From Blautia sp. (GTDB lineage: Bacteria > Bacillota > Clostridia > Lachnospirales > Lachnospiraceae): 64,000 nucleotides of DNA. The notes beneath the pieces are model-generated. The model saw only the letters and a list, made by a program, of their open reading frames with translations, was not told the origin of the DNA and ran no database searches. The stretch is from NCBI GenBank assembly GCA_017515325.1, contig JAFWGA010000063.1:1-64000 (forward strand), written 5' to 3'. The translations under genes were made by a program, and so were the position numbers. The first letter of the stretch is position 1. Each line of letters starts with the position of its first letter. Positions 45,272 to 52,984 of the stretch are shown piece after piece.

Positions 45272-46492
45272 TCATGCCCCTAACTCACTGATCCGTTTCA
45301 TCGCTTCAATCGTGTTCTCCCTGCTGCCAAAGGCCGTCAGCCTGAAATACCCTTCCCCGTTTGGACCGAAGCCTGAGCCCGGCGTTCCCACGACATTTGC
45401 CTGTTCCAGAAGATAATCGAAAAACTCCCAGCTCGTCATGGACCCCGGCGTTTTGAGCCAGATGTAAGGCGCGTTCTTCCCTCCGGAAACATCAAAGCCT
45501 GCCTCTGAGAGGCCTTGCAGAATAATCCGTGCGTTTTCCATATAGTAAGCGATCTGCTCCCTGACCTGCCGCCTGCCCACCTCAGAGTACACGGCTTCAC
45601 CGGCGCGTTGTATGATATAAGGAGCCCCATTATACTTGGTTCCGTGCCTTCTTGCCCACAGGGGCCACAGCCTTACCCCGTCCGTCTCCAGCTCCTTGGG
45701 GATAACCGTAAATCCCAGCCGCAGGCCGGTGAATCCTGCTGTCTTGGAGAAGGACCGGAATTCGATGGCGCAGCCCCTGGCTCCCTGGCATTCATAGATA
45801 CTATGGGGAACATCCTCCTCGGAAATATAGGCTTCATAGGCTGCGTCATAAAGGATCACAGCATCATGCGCATTGGCATAGTCCACCCAGCCCTGCAGCT
45901 GATCCTTTTTTATGACCGCCCCTGTCGGGTTGTTAGGAAAGCAAAGATAGATCAGATCCGGCGCTTCCTTTGGAAAATCCGGGACAAAGCCGTTTTCCCT
46001 GCCGCAGGGCATATAGATCACATCCTGATATTTTCCTGTCCGGGGATCATATTCCCCGGTTCTGCCCGCCATCACATTGGAATCCACATAAACGGGATAT
46101 ACCGGGTCGCATACCGCGATCCGGTTATCCAGGCCGAATATCTCCTGAATATTTCCACAGTCACACTTGGCTCCGTCAGAGACAAACACCTCGTCAGCCG
46201 TGACGGAACAGCCCCTGTCCCGGTAATCCTTCTCGGCGATGACCGACCGCAGGAACTCATAGCCCAGATCCGGCGCATAGCCCCGGAAGGTATCCGCCTG
46301 TCCCATTTCGTCCACAGCCCCATGAAGCGCCCGGATGATTTCCGGCGCGATGGGCTGTGTCACATCGCCGATCCCCAGACGGATGATGTCCGCCCGGGGA
46401 TGATCTGCCTTATACTCCTCTACCTTTTTTCCGATCCGGGAAAAAAGATAACTTCCCGGCAGCCTCAGATAGTTTTCATTTACTTTTGCCAT
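45272..46492 (-). CDS. dapL: LL-diaminopimelate aminotransferase
   Basis: 406 residues from ATG 46492, after GGAGGAGAAG; the ATG at 46504 would overlap that site. DapL turns tetrahydrodipicolinate into LL-diaminopimelate in one step for lysine and cell wall synthesis, the usual Clostridia route. The PLP lysine lies in FRSFSKTAGFTGLR near residue 235. LGIGDVTQPIAPEII, FRGYAPDLGYEFLR, PNNPTGAVIKK and the late SGFGPNGEGYFRL motif all match the family. The gene has a long leader with a terminator-like hairpin. Confidence 0.95.
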   Translation of the reverse strand: MAKVNENYLRLPGSYLFSRIGKKVEEYKADHPRADIIRLGIGDVTQPIAPEIIRALHGAVDEMGQADTFRGYAPDLGYEFLRSVIAEKDYRDRGCSVTADEVFVSDGAKCDCGNIQEIFGLDNRIAVCDPVYPVYVDSNVMAGRTGEYDPRTGKYQDVIYMPCGRENGFVPDFPKEAPDLIYLCFPNNPTGAVIKKDQLQGWVDYANAHDAVILYDAAYEAYISEEDVPHSIYECQGARGCAIEFRSFSKTAGFTGLRLGFTVIPKELETDGVRLWPLWARRHGTKYNGAPYIIQRAGEAVYSEVGRRQVREQIAYYMENARIILQGLSEAGFDVSGGKNAPYIWLKTPGSMTSWEFFDYLLEQANVVGTPGSGFGPNGEGYFRLTAFGSRENTIEAMKRISELGA

Positions 46493-46526
46493 CTTCTCCT
46501 CCATCCCTTACGGCAGCCCTGCCATG

Positions 46527-46566
46527 AAAAAAAGGCGCTTCAGGTGTGGTTAAGCCTGAAGCGCCT
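46527..46566 (-). terminator. Terminator-like hairpin in the dapL leader
   Basis: AGGCGCTTCAGG and CCTGAAGCGCCT form a perfect 12-base stem, followed on the minus strand by seven T and then ATGGCAGGG. It lies about 80 bases after the promoter and 35 bases before dapL, so it should act as an attenuator or end a short RNA. Confidence 0.85.
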
Positions 46567-46649
46567 TTGCCTCTTAATATATAATAAATCCGTGCGCATA
46601 CTATACATATACTTCGCAGGTATAATCTATCGCCATTGATAGTAATGTG

Positions 46650-46678
46650 ACTATACTGCAATTGACGGAAAAATGCAA
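46650..46678 (-). promoter_or_regulatory. Promoter upstream of dapL
   Basis: On the minus strand TTGCAT (46673-46678) is 17 bases from TATAGT (46650-46655). A transcript from here would reach the hairpin at 46566 within about 80 bases. Confidence 0.7.
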
Positions 46679-46751
46679 GGACTTTTTCTGCCTGTGCTGT
46701 GACCGTAAGGCAGCGGCTGATCCATTTTTCCATGACAGCAGACTCTTCCAA

Positions 46752-46772
46752 TATGAATGGTTCTCATTGATC
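46752..46772. promoter_or_regulatory. Fur-box-like palindrome
   Basis: The minus strand reads CAATGAGAACCATTCATATTG, a palindrome with CAAT/ATTG ends and the centre GAGAACCATTC. The 11-base centre is identical to that of the site at 54480 next to the Fur-family gene. Its target promoter is unclear; the nearest is that of dapL. Confidence 0.5.
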
Positions 46773-46841
46773 TGCTTTTGCGTCTAAAACATCGTCAGTC
46801 TTGGACGTCAGCGAAAACAGGCGGTATTTTCAGCAGCCCTG

Positions 46842-48134
46842 TCACCTTGAGAAGGTCACACGGAAAACAAGACGCTGATCCTTTTCCATAACCTGAAGCT
46901 GCAGCTGGTTCTTCGCCGCGATCCCTTTTGCAATGGAAAGCCCCAGCCCGTACCCGGTTTTGCCGCTCCTCCTGTCCCTGGAAGCATCCCCCCGGTAGAA
47001 CCGGTCAAAAACCGAGTCAAGCTTTTCCGGCCTGATATCCTGTTTCCAGGAATTCTCGGTTTCAAAACAGATGTGTTTTCCATCCTGAAAAAGCCGGACC
47101 CGGATCGGGGTTTCCCCTGTACTGTATTTGATAGCATTATCACAGAGAATCGTAAACAGCTGCCGGACAGACGCTTCATCCCCCCGTGCAGTCAGCCCTT
47201 CCTGAATATCCGGAATCATCTGTCCCCCTGCCTGTGATGCAACAGCACAGAACGGTTCTGTCGATTCCATTGCCGCGCTGCTGACATCAAAGGGAGAAAG
47301 AACGATCGCAGTGGAATCCTCATCCATCCGGGCGAGGGAGATCAGGTTTCCTACCAGCTTCCTTAGTTTTTTCACCTGTTGAATGGTACCATCCACCCAC
47401 TCGTTCTCTCCGAGATCCATCGCAAGGATGTCCATGTTGGTCCCGATCACAGAAAGCGGGGTCTTTAACTCATGGCCTGCGTCAGTAATGAACCGCTTCT
47501 GCTTCTCCATGTTTTCCTTCAATGGGATGATGATGCGCCGGGACATCAGGAAAACAAAAACAAAGAACACAAGGATCCCGCCTGCGCCGACAACAGCCGA
47601 AATAAGAAGGAGACGTTCCGCCTGCTGATGCTCTGTCAGGCAATCCAGGACAAACACATCAGTCACCTGGCCATTCTCCTGTACCCGGTAGCGGTAATCG
47701 TTAAATGTGCCGGAGCTTTTTCCCCTTTCAACTATACTGGCCGCAAGCTGTTTTAGTTCCTCAGTAAGGCCGGTCGGCCCGGCCAGAGAAACCTTCCCGT
47801 CCGCATCCACGACAATATGATAAAAATGTCCCGCATACTGGGTCTGGACAGAATACCGGCCGCCCTTTTTCCCATGGCCTTTTTTCCCCTGTCCATCCGA
47901 TGAAAGCATCCTTTCCGTAATCGGCTCTTCAACCCATTCCCCTTCCAAAGCACCAGCTTTCTCCGAATCCAGGACATCGGACTTCTCCTGACTCATCTCG
48001 TACAGGACATGATCCAGATTTCCGTTGATCTGGACCGTATTGAATACATTAATCGCAAGCACCAGCAGAATGGTGACAGCCGATGCCGCTGCTGTGCCTA
48101 CCAGGATAAACCTGTTTCTGACTTTTTTAATCAC
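46842..48134 (-). CDS. Two-component sensor histidine kinase
   Basis: 430 residues from GTG 48134, seven bases after GGAG, overlapping the response regulator gene by eight bases. Helix 1 is at about residues 8-30; the external sensor part has a Gly/Lys/His-rich run (GQGKKGHGKKGGRYS near residue 82). Helix 2 is near 175-200. The HisKA site is FITDAGHELKTPLSVIG and the ATPase part has LCDNAIKYS and GYGLGLSIAKGI. It would phosphorylate the partner regulator in response to an external signal. The basic and His-rich loop could touch a metal or an anionic ligand (inference). Confidence 0.93.
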   Translation of the reverse strand: MIKKVRNRFILVGTAAASAVTILLVLAINVFNTVQINGNLDHVLYEMSQEKSDVLDSEKAGALEGEWVEEPITERMLSSDGQGKKGHGKKGGRYSVQTQYAGHFYHIVVDADGKVSLAGPTGLTEELKQLAASIVERGKSSGTFNDYRYRVQENGQVTDVFVLDCLTEHQQAERLLLISAVVGAGGILVFFVFVFLMSRRIIIPLKENMEKQKRFITDAGHELKTPLSVIGTNMDILAMDLGENEWVDGTIQQVKKLRKLVGNLISLARMDEDSTAIVLSPFDVSSAAMESTEPFCAVASQAGGQMIPDIQEGLTARGDEASVRQLFTILCDNAIKYSTGETPIRVRLFQDGKHICFETENSWKQDIRPEKLDSVFDRFYRGDASRDRRSGKTGYGLGLSIAKGIAAKNQLQLQVMEKDQRLVFRVTFSR

Positions 48135-48804
48135 AACCGCTCTCCAACATGTATCCGGCACCCCGGACAGCCTTTATACTGGATCTTGAATGAATCGCCT
48201 GCAGCTGTTTCCTAAGGGAGGAGATATTCACCCAGACCACATTGATTTCGGCTTCGCTGTCCCATCCCCAGATATGATCCATGAATTCATTGATGGAAAT
48301 AATACGCCCACTGCCAAGCATGAGCATCTCCATCACCTGAAAGCTTTTCAGGTTCAGACTGACACTGTTGCGTCCGCAGCTCAGGCGGCAGCTGTTTCTG
48401 TCCAGCTTCAGATCACCGGCTTCCAGAATATCCGGAGTATAATTCTCTACCCTGCGCAGAAGCGCCTTCACCCTGGCCAGAAGCTCGCCTGCATCAAAGG
48501 GTTTGGGGAGGTAATCATCGGCGCCCGCATCCAGCCCGCCAATCCTGTCTTCTACCTCACCCATGGCCGTAAGCAGCAGAACCGGTATCTTATTCCCTTC
48601 CTTACGGATCCTTTTCAGGACCTCTATGCCGGACAAGCCGGGCATCATAATATCCAGAACCGCCATATTATAGTCTCCCCCGGTCAGGTAGTCATAGGCA
48701 TCCAGGCCATTGTCTACGACATCGACCGTATAATGATTCCTTCCCAGAAAGACTGAAACGCCCTTTGCCATATCCCTGTCATCTTCTGCAAGAAGTATCT
48801 TCAT
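48127..48804 (-). CDS. OmpR-type response regulator
   Basis: 225 residues. The receiver domain has DDRDM near the start and the phosphorylated Asp in MAVLDIMMPGLSG (Asp51), with Lys in YLPKPFDAGELLARV. A winged-helix DNA-binding domain covers about residues 125-222. It pairs with the kinase encoded immediately downstream. The ATG at 48804 has GGGGAAAGGAG upstream, and a near-consensus promoter lies about 130 bases upstream. Confidence 0.94.
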   Translation of the reverse strand: MKILLAEDDRDMAKGVSVFLGRNHYTVDVVDNGLDAYDYLTGGDYNMAVLDIMMPGLSGIEVLKRIRKEGNKIPVLLLTAMGEVEDRIGGLDAGADDYLPKPFDAGELLARVKALLRRVENYTPDILEAGDLKLDRNSCRLSCGRNSVSLNLKSFQVMEMLMLGSGRIISINEFMDHIWGWDSEAEINVVWVNISSLRKQLQAIHSRSSIKAVRGAGYMLESGCD

Positions 48805-48932
48805 GAATCTCCTTTCCCCTCATGTCATTCACCTATTCAGTAAACGATCAAAATGCCTGCATTCTGATTCGTTTCCCTCACCGAATTTACGCCGATGCAG
48901 GCGGTATGATTCTGCCGTTGGTTCGTGCGCAT

Positions 48933-48961
48933 ACTATATCACAGGAATTGTCCCGCGACAA
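48933..48961 (-). promoter_or_regulatory. Promoter of the two-component system
   Basis: On the minus strand TTGTCG (48956-48961), a 17-base spacer and TATAGT (48933-48938). It overlaps the 3' end of the upstream membrane-protein gene. The bases after the -10 (GTATGCGCACG) recur at 46591 and 54286. Confidence 0.65.
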
Positions 48962-49625
48962 TCCCGAGCAGAAGGATATATACAGCCAGGCGGAACCAGT
49001 CCAGGTATTCCGGCATTTCCTCTATGATTTTTGGGGATAGAATTCCGGACAGAACAAGCAGTAAAAGGGTCGGCACAATGGCGCTTGAGAGCGCGAAAAC
49101 GGTTCCTGTCAGAGCCGCAGCGTAGGCCGGCATGGTTACCGCATACCCCAGCATCAGAACGAGGGGTGCACAGGGGGAGATGCCGTACAGGCTTCCCATC
49201 GTCCAGAGCATCAGGGCGTTTGCCTTTGTTGTCTGGCCGGAATGCTCACCGCCAGGGTGCGGTTCTTTACAATGGCCGCAGGAATTGCATCCCTTTGTGT
49301 TTCGTGCCCGGATCCAGGCAATAATCATCCATAACGCCATCCCTCCCATCCCGATCTCCGTGACAAGATGGACATTAATCCCTAAAAGTGTCCCCTGTTC
49401 ATCCAGGATCTGAGTCCCCAGCAGTGAGGCTGCAAGGCAGAGCGCCGTAACTGCCATCACTTTTCCCAGATAGAAGCTTAAAAAAGCCCGCACGGACTGC
49501 CTGATCCCCTGGGTATGCGTTGTCAGATATCCAAATAAAAAAGCACTGATCCCAGACCCACAGCAGGCGCCGCAGCCCATTCCTACGGAAGCGCCTGCCA
49601 TCGTTCCCTGTAAAAGCCATGTCAT
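48939..49625 (-). CDS. Cys-rich six-helix membrane protein (UreH / SafE-like)
   Basis: 228 residues, about six helices in two related halves, similar in form to UreH/sulfite-exporter (SafE) or DsbD-type inner-membrane proteins. GMGCGACCGSGIS lies in helix 1 and SPCAPLVLMLG opens the second half. The central loop CNSCGHCKEPHPGGEH (about residues 112-127) has four Cys and two to three His and looks metal- or thiol-active. It is the last gene of a five-gene operon with Fe-S dehydratase-like proteins and overlaps the activase gene by four bases. Possible roles are passing electrons or thiols across the membrane or moving a metal; the sequence does not decide. Confidence 0.72.
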   Translation of the reverse strand: MTWLLQGTMAGASVGMGCGACCGSGISAFLFGYLTTHTQGIRQSVRAFLSFYLGKVMAVTALCLAASLLGTQILDEQGTLLGINVHLVTEIGMGGMALWMIIAWIRARNTKGCNSCGHCKEPHPGGEHSGQTTKANALMLWTMGSLYGISPCAPLVLMLGYAVTMPAYAAALTGTVFALSSAIVPTLLLLVLSGILSPKIIEEMPEYLDWFRLAVYILLLGIVAGQFL

Positions 49626-50413
49626 CGCAGCGCCCCCCTCTCACTGGCAATCAGAGCTGCGCCGATCGCGCCATTGAACTGTGGGTGTGCCGCTACATAA
49701 ACATCCCGCATCAGTTCCTCCTCGAATGCACGGTGCAATCCGATATTCAAAGCGCCTCCGCCGGTCATCAGGATGTCTCCGCCCTTTTCAGACTTTTTCA
49801 TCATCTTGATGATCCTGCGTGCCATGGAGATATGCATCCCGCACAGGATATCCCGCCGGTCATATTTCCTGGCCACCAGGGAAATGACCTCCGACTGGGC
49901 AAAGACCACACAGGTACTGTTAATATCGCAGGGGCTTGTGCTCTCCAGGGAAAGCGGCCCCACCTGGTCGATGGTCGTTTCCAGAATCTGTGCGATCACT
50001 TCCATAAACTTCCCTGTCCCGGCAGCACACTTGTCATTCATGCTGAAATTTTTCACCGTATAATTGCTGTCAAGATAGATGATCTTGCTGTCCTGGCCTC
50101 CGATATCAACAATCATCCCGGGGCGGTATTCCTTCGGTGCCGTCAGCCTGATCCCGTAGGCATGTGCCGTGATTTCGGAAATATCGTCATCCGCAATTTC
50201 CAGCACCTTCCTGCTGTAGCCGGTGGCCATAATGCCGCCGATGTCAGATATCGCCAGGTTGTTCCGCCGGCACAAATCCTCCGTGAGCTTTTTTGCCGTC
50301 CCGTCGTTATCGATCCCTGTGCTGCGTACCATGGTGTCCATAACCTGTCCTTTACCGACCAGCGCCGCCTTCAGATAGGTGGATCCGCCATCCAGTCCTA
50401 TATAATATCCCAT
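49622..50413 (-). CDS. 2-hydroxyacyl-CoA dehydratase activase-type ATPase (HgdC-like)
   Basis: 263 residues of the BadF/HgdC family. The ATPase fold is seen in YYIGLDGGSTYLKAALV and IVDIGGQDSKII. The two cysteines that bridge a [4Fe-4S] cluster between two subunits are Cys129 in NDKCAAGTGKFMEV and Cys168 in NSTCVVFAQSEV. Such activases use ATP to push one electron to very low potential onto a partner Fe-S enzyme. The partner is probably the HgdB-like protein encoded 31 bases upstream. Confidence 0.93.
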   Translation of the reverse strand: MGYYIGLDGGSTYLKAALVGKGQVMDTMVRSTGIDNDGTAKKLTEDLCRRNNLAISDIGGIMATGYSRKVLEIADDDISEITAHAYGIRLTAPKEYRPGMIVDIGGQDSKIIYLDSNYTVKNFSMNDKCAAGTGKFMEVIAQILETTIDQVGPLSLESTSPCDINSTCVVFAQSEVISLVARKYDRRDILCGMHISMARRIIKMMKKSEKGGDILMTGGGALNIGLHRAFEEELMRDVYVAAHPQFNGAIGAALIASERGALR

Positions 50414-50444
50414 GTCATGTCCTCCTTTTACGGTAATGCCTTCC

Positions 50445-51803
50445 TCACGCGGCCTGCTTCAGGCGAATCAGTTCAATAAACGCCTCCGTCCGAATACGGA
50501 GCTGCTCCACATCTTCCTCATTGTAGTCACTTTCCATGCGGATCACCGGAATTCCCCTTTTCCCAAGCTCCTCCTCAATAAAGAGGTATTCATAGTCATA
50601 CACAAGGCAACCGCGCAAAACATGGTAGATCACGCCCTGGATCTGATAGTCTTTGATCATCTGCAGGATCCGGTAGACCCGCTCTTTGTTGTTGACAAAG
50701 GTCGGGCAGGAACAGGGCCGGATCACCTGGTTTGCAAGGGCCCGAAGGATTCCGTCGAAGCTCTCATCCACAACCACGGGAGGATCCGACATGCCGCGCT
50801 CTCCCATACAGGTCTCATCCGCCGCCACGATTCCGCCCATCTCCTCAATCAGGAGCGGAATTTTCATGTTAGGATAAATGATGGGCGAACCTGTCAGCAT
50901 GATCCGGGGCCGGTTCCGCGAAGTAACCTTCTCCCCTTTTTCGATCCGTTTCTCCAGCTCACGGTTCAGCCTGTTCATATGAAAGCTCCATGCATCCGCC
51001 CTCATATAGGCAGCAGCATTCATAACCGCTAGGATATGTGTCCCCCACATCAGATACGGCATGCTTTTTTTCAGCTTCAGGAACCGGGACAGCTCATATT
51101 TCGCCTGCCCAGTCATATTCATCCCGGCTGCCAGCAAGTCCCAGGTGACACGGTTTCCGGTCAATGCTTCCAGCGTATCGATAAAACGGTAGAGCTCCTC
51201 CACATACCGGTCAATATCCTCATCCTCCCGGCCGGCAGGGACGGACAAGGGGAATACGTCGTGCGTCTGCTCCAGCATTTCCACTATCTTCTTCTTGCAG
51301 TCACAGGTGACTGGTACCGCCATCAGGCTGCAGTCCCTGTACACGGGCATAAGCCCCATCTTCTGGAAACCGGCTACGGCTTTTACCAGTGGACAGGCGT
51401 CCCTGGGATACAGGTCGTCACCGATTGAAAAAGCGGTATAGTTGCCGCTGCAAAGCCTGACCGGGATCGCGCCTGCCGCATAGACCAGCTCCTGGGGTGC
51501 CATGACACAGTAGGTCCCCACCGTTTTCTGATGGTACTTCTCCAACGGGTTTTTCAGTTCCACATAAACCGCCCGGAGCGTATCCAGAAAGGGCTGCAGT
51601 GCCCCAGGCATTCCGTCAAGCTCCTCCATCCTCCGCAGGTATTTGGCGCAGGTCATGGTCTCTTTTTTTATAAAACGGATTTCCTGCCGTACTTCCTTTT
51701 CCGACCTGGATCTTTGATCCGGGGAGCCCGTCTCTTCTTTGACCGACTGCAAGGCTTTCTCAGGAGAAGTTTCCATGGTCATGTTATTTTCTTTCATCAT
51801 CAT
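50445..51803 (-). CDS. HgdB / double-cubane-type Fe-S protein (2-hydroxyacyl-CoA dehydratase family)
   Basis: 452 residues. Family marks: GTYCVMAPQELVYAAGAIPVR (Cys99), RDACPLVKA (Cys137), CDCKKK (Cys167, Cys169), and late RPCSCPTF and HVLRGCLVYDYEY. These Cys are suitable for Fe-S cluster binding. Family members are either dehydratase subunits or double-cubane proteins reduced by an ATP-driven activase. No CoA-transferase or acyl-CoA genes are near, so a reductive role like the double-cubane proteins is more likely than fermentation of hydroxy acids (inference). The ATG overlaps the polyferredoxin gene stop by four bases. Confidence 0.88.
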   Translation of the reverse strand: MMMKENNMTMETSPEKALQSVKEETGSPDQRSRSEKEVRQEIRFIKKETMTCAKYLRRMEELDGMPGALQPFLDTLRAVYVELKNPLEKYHQKTVGTYCVMAPQELVYAAGAIPVRLCSGNYTAFSIGDDLYPRDACPLVKAVAGFQKMGLMPVYRDCSLMAVPVTCDCKKKIVEMLEQTHDVFPLSVPAGREDEDIDRYVEELYRFIDTLEALTGNRVTWDLLAAGMNMTGQAKYELSRFLKLKKSMPYLMWGTHILAVMNAAAYMRADAWSFHMNRLNRELEKRIEKGEKVTSRNRPRIMLTGSPIIYPNMKIPLLIEEMGGIVAADETCMGERGMSDPPVVVDESFDGILRALANQVIRPCSCPTFVNNKERVYRILQMIKDYQIQGVIYHVLRGCLVYDYEYLFIEEELGKRGIPVIRMESDYNEEDVEQLRIRTEAFIELIRLKQAA

Positions 51804-52984
51804 TCCGCCTCTCTTTCTTCTTCCGGATCCGGATCACACTCGAAGCCAGACATCAAACCGGCTCTCGATGCCGTATAGTATTTTTTCCCGGCAAAAGCCA
51901 GCGCCAGCGCATTGTCCTCCGGACAGCTGCGAACACATTCCCCACACATGATACAGTTGATATCCGTTACGTCCGTCCTTTCACGCTCGGTATAAATCAT
52001 CTTGATTCCCATCGGACAGGCTTCATAACAAGCGCCGCACTCCGTGCATGATATCGTATCCTTTTTCACCCGGAATGGCGATATCCTGTGCGTAAGCCCG
52101 ATCAGGTAGCCAAGCGGACAGATATTGCACCAGAATCTCCGTTTGAAGAAGCTGCCGACCAGCACGATTACCATCATAAATCCACTCAGATAGATGCTGA
52201 CCTTCATCCCGGCCAGAACCGGGGAAGTCACAATGGCGGGGCAGAAGCTGCAGAACTCTCCCCCCGCGAAGACCAGCCCGAACATCAGCAGAACCATGAT
52301 CCACTTTATTGATGTCAGCCGCCTGTAAAGACTCTGCGTCATGGAGATCCCTTCCGTCCTGGTCTTCTGCCGGATCACATGCATGATGTCCTGTATCAGA
52401 CCCATAGGGCAAAGAAAGCCGCATATCGTTCTCCCAAGCAAAAGAGCGAACCCGATTGTGGATACAAAAAACAGAACTATGCCAGTGGGAGAATATTCTT
52501 CAAACAGTACCGGAAGGTGGGAAAGGAAATAGCAGCTGCTCTCGATCAGCTGGTCCCGGTTGGTCGGACAGGCCAGGACAGGAAAGTCAATCCCAGCCAG
52601 GATAAAACCGCACCAGATTCCTCCAAACATAACCATTGTGGAGAAAGCGATCATGAAGATCCAGCGTACTGTCATGAATAGAGGTCTTTTTCCTTTCCTC
52701 AGCTTCACCGATTTTCCGTTCGCCGCTTTCCTGTCTCCCTGATCCCTGGGAAGCAGGAAACCCCTGATCCAAATACAGATTCGGATCGACAGGGCCGCCA
52801 TTGCGATCACAATCAAAAAGGGCTGGAGCCGGACAAGATGTTCCACGGAAAAGAACTGCCGCAGCGAAGTGTGAAGTTCTTCCTCCTCGTATACATAAAA
52901 CGGAAATCTCTCTGCAAAATATGCCAGGACCACAATGATAAGGCAGATCATCCCTGTGACTATCCTGGTACGTCGTTTGTTCAT
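51800..52984 (-). CDS. NapH-like membrane polyferredoxin
   Basis: 394 residues with about five helices and cytoplasmic Fe-S motifs. Two CxxxCP sites sit at helix ends (ICGFLCPMG and WCNICPLG), and the C-terminal part has two ferredoxin clusters, CTECGACYEACPMG and CIMCGECVRSCPED. NapH/CcoG-like proteins pass electrons from the membrane to soluble partners. Here it lies between two HgdB-like genes and overlaps both by four bases, so it probably feeds electrons to the activase and Fe-S protein system. Confidence 0.88.
   Translation of the reverse strand: MNKRRTRIVTGMICLIIVVLAYFAERFPFYVYEEEELHTSLRQFFSVEHLVRLQPFLIVIAMAALSIRICIWIRGFLLPRDQGDRKAANGKSVKLRKGKRPLFMTVRWIFMIAFSTMVMFGGIWCGFILAGIDFPVLACPTNRDQLIESSCYFLSHLPVLFEEYSPTGIVLFFVSTIGFALLLGRTICGFLCPMGLIQDIMHVIRQKTRTEGISMTQSLYRRLTSIKWIMVLLMFGLVFAGGEFCSFCPAIVTSPVLAGMKVSIYLSGFMMVIVLVGSFFKRRFWCNICPLGYLIGLTHRISPFRVKKDTISCTECGACYEACPMGIKMIYTERERTDVTDINCIMCGECVRSCPEDNALALAFAGKKYYTASRAGLMSGFECDPDPEEEREAE

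Larger units (their letters stand above)
46493..46841. other. dapL upstream region
   Basis: Non-coding region with, from right to left, a Fur-box-like palindrome, a promoter, an 80-base AT-rich leader and a terminator-like hairpin before the dapL ribosome site. A 91-codon open frame on the minus strand (46476-46751) crosses all of these and is probably not a gene. Confidence 0.6.

Noticed and set aside
46476..46751. 91-codon minus-strand frame before dapL
   Set aside because: It crosses a promoter and a terminator hairpin, has no strong ribosome site, and its sequence is not protein-like.
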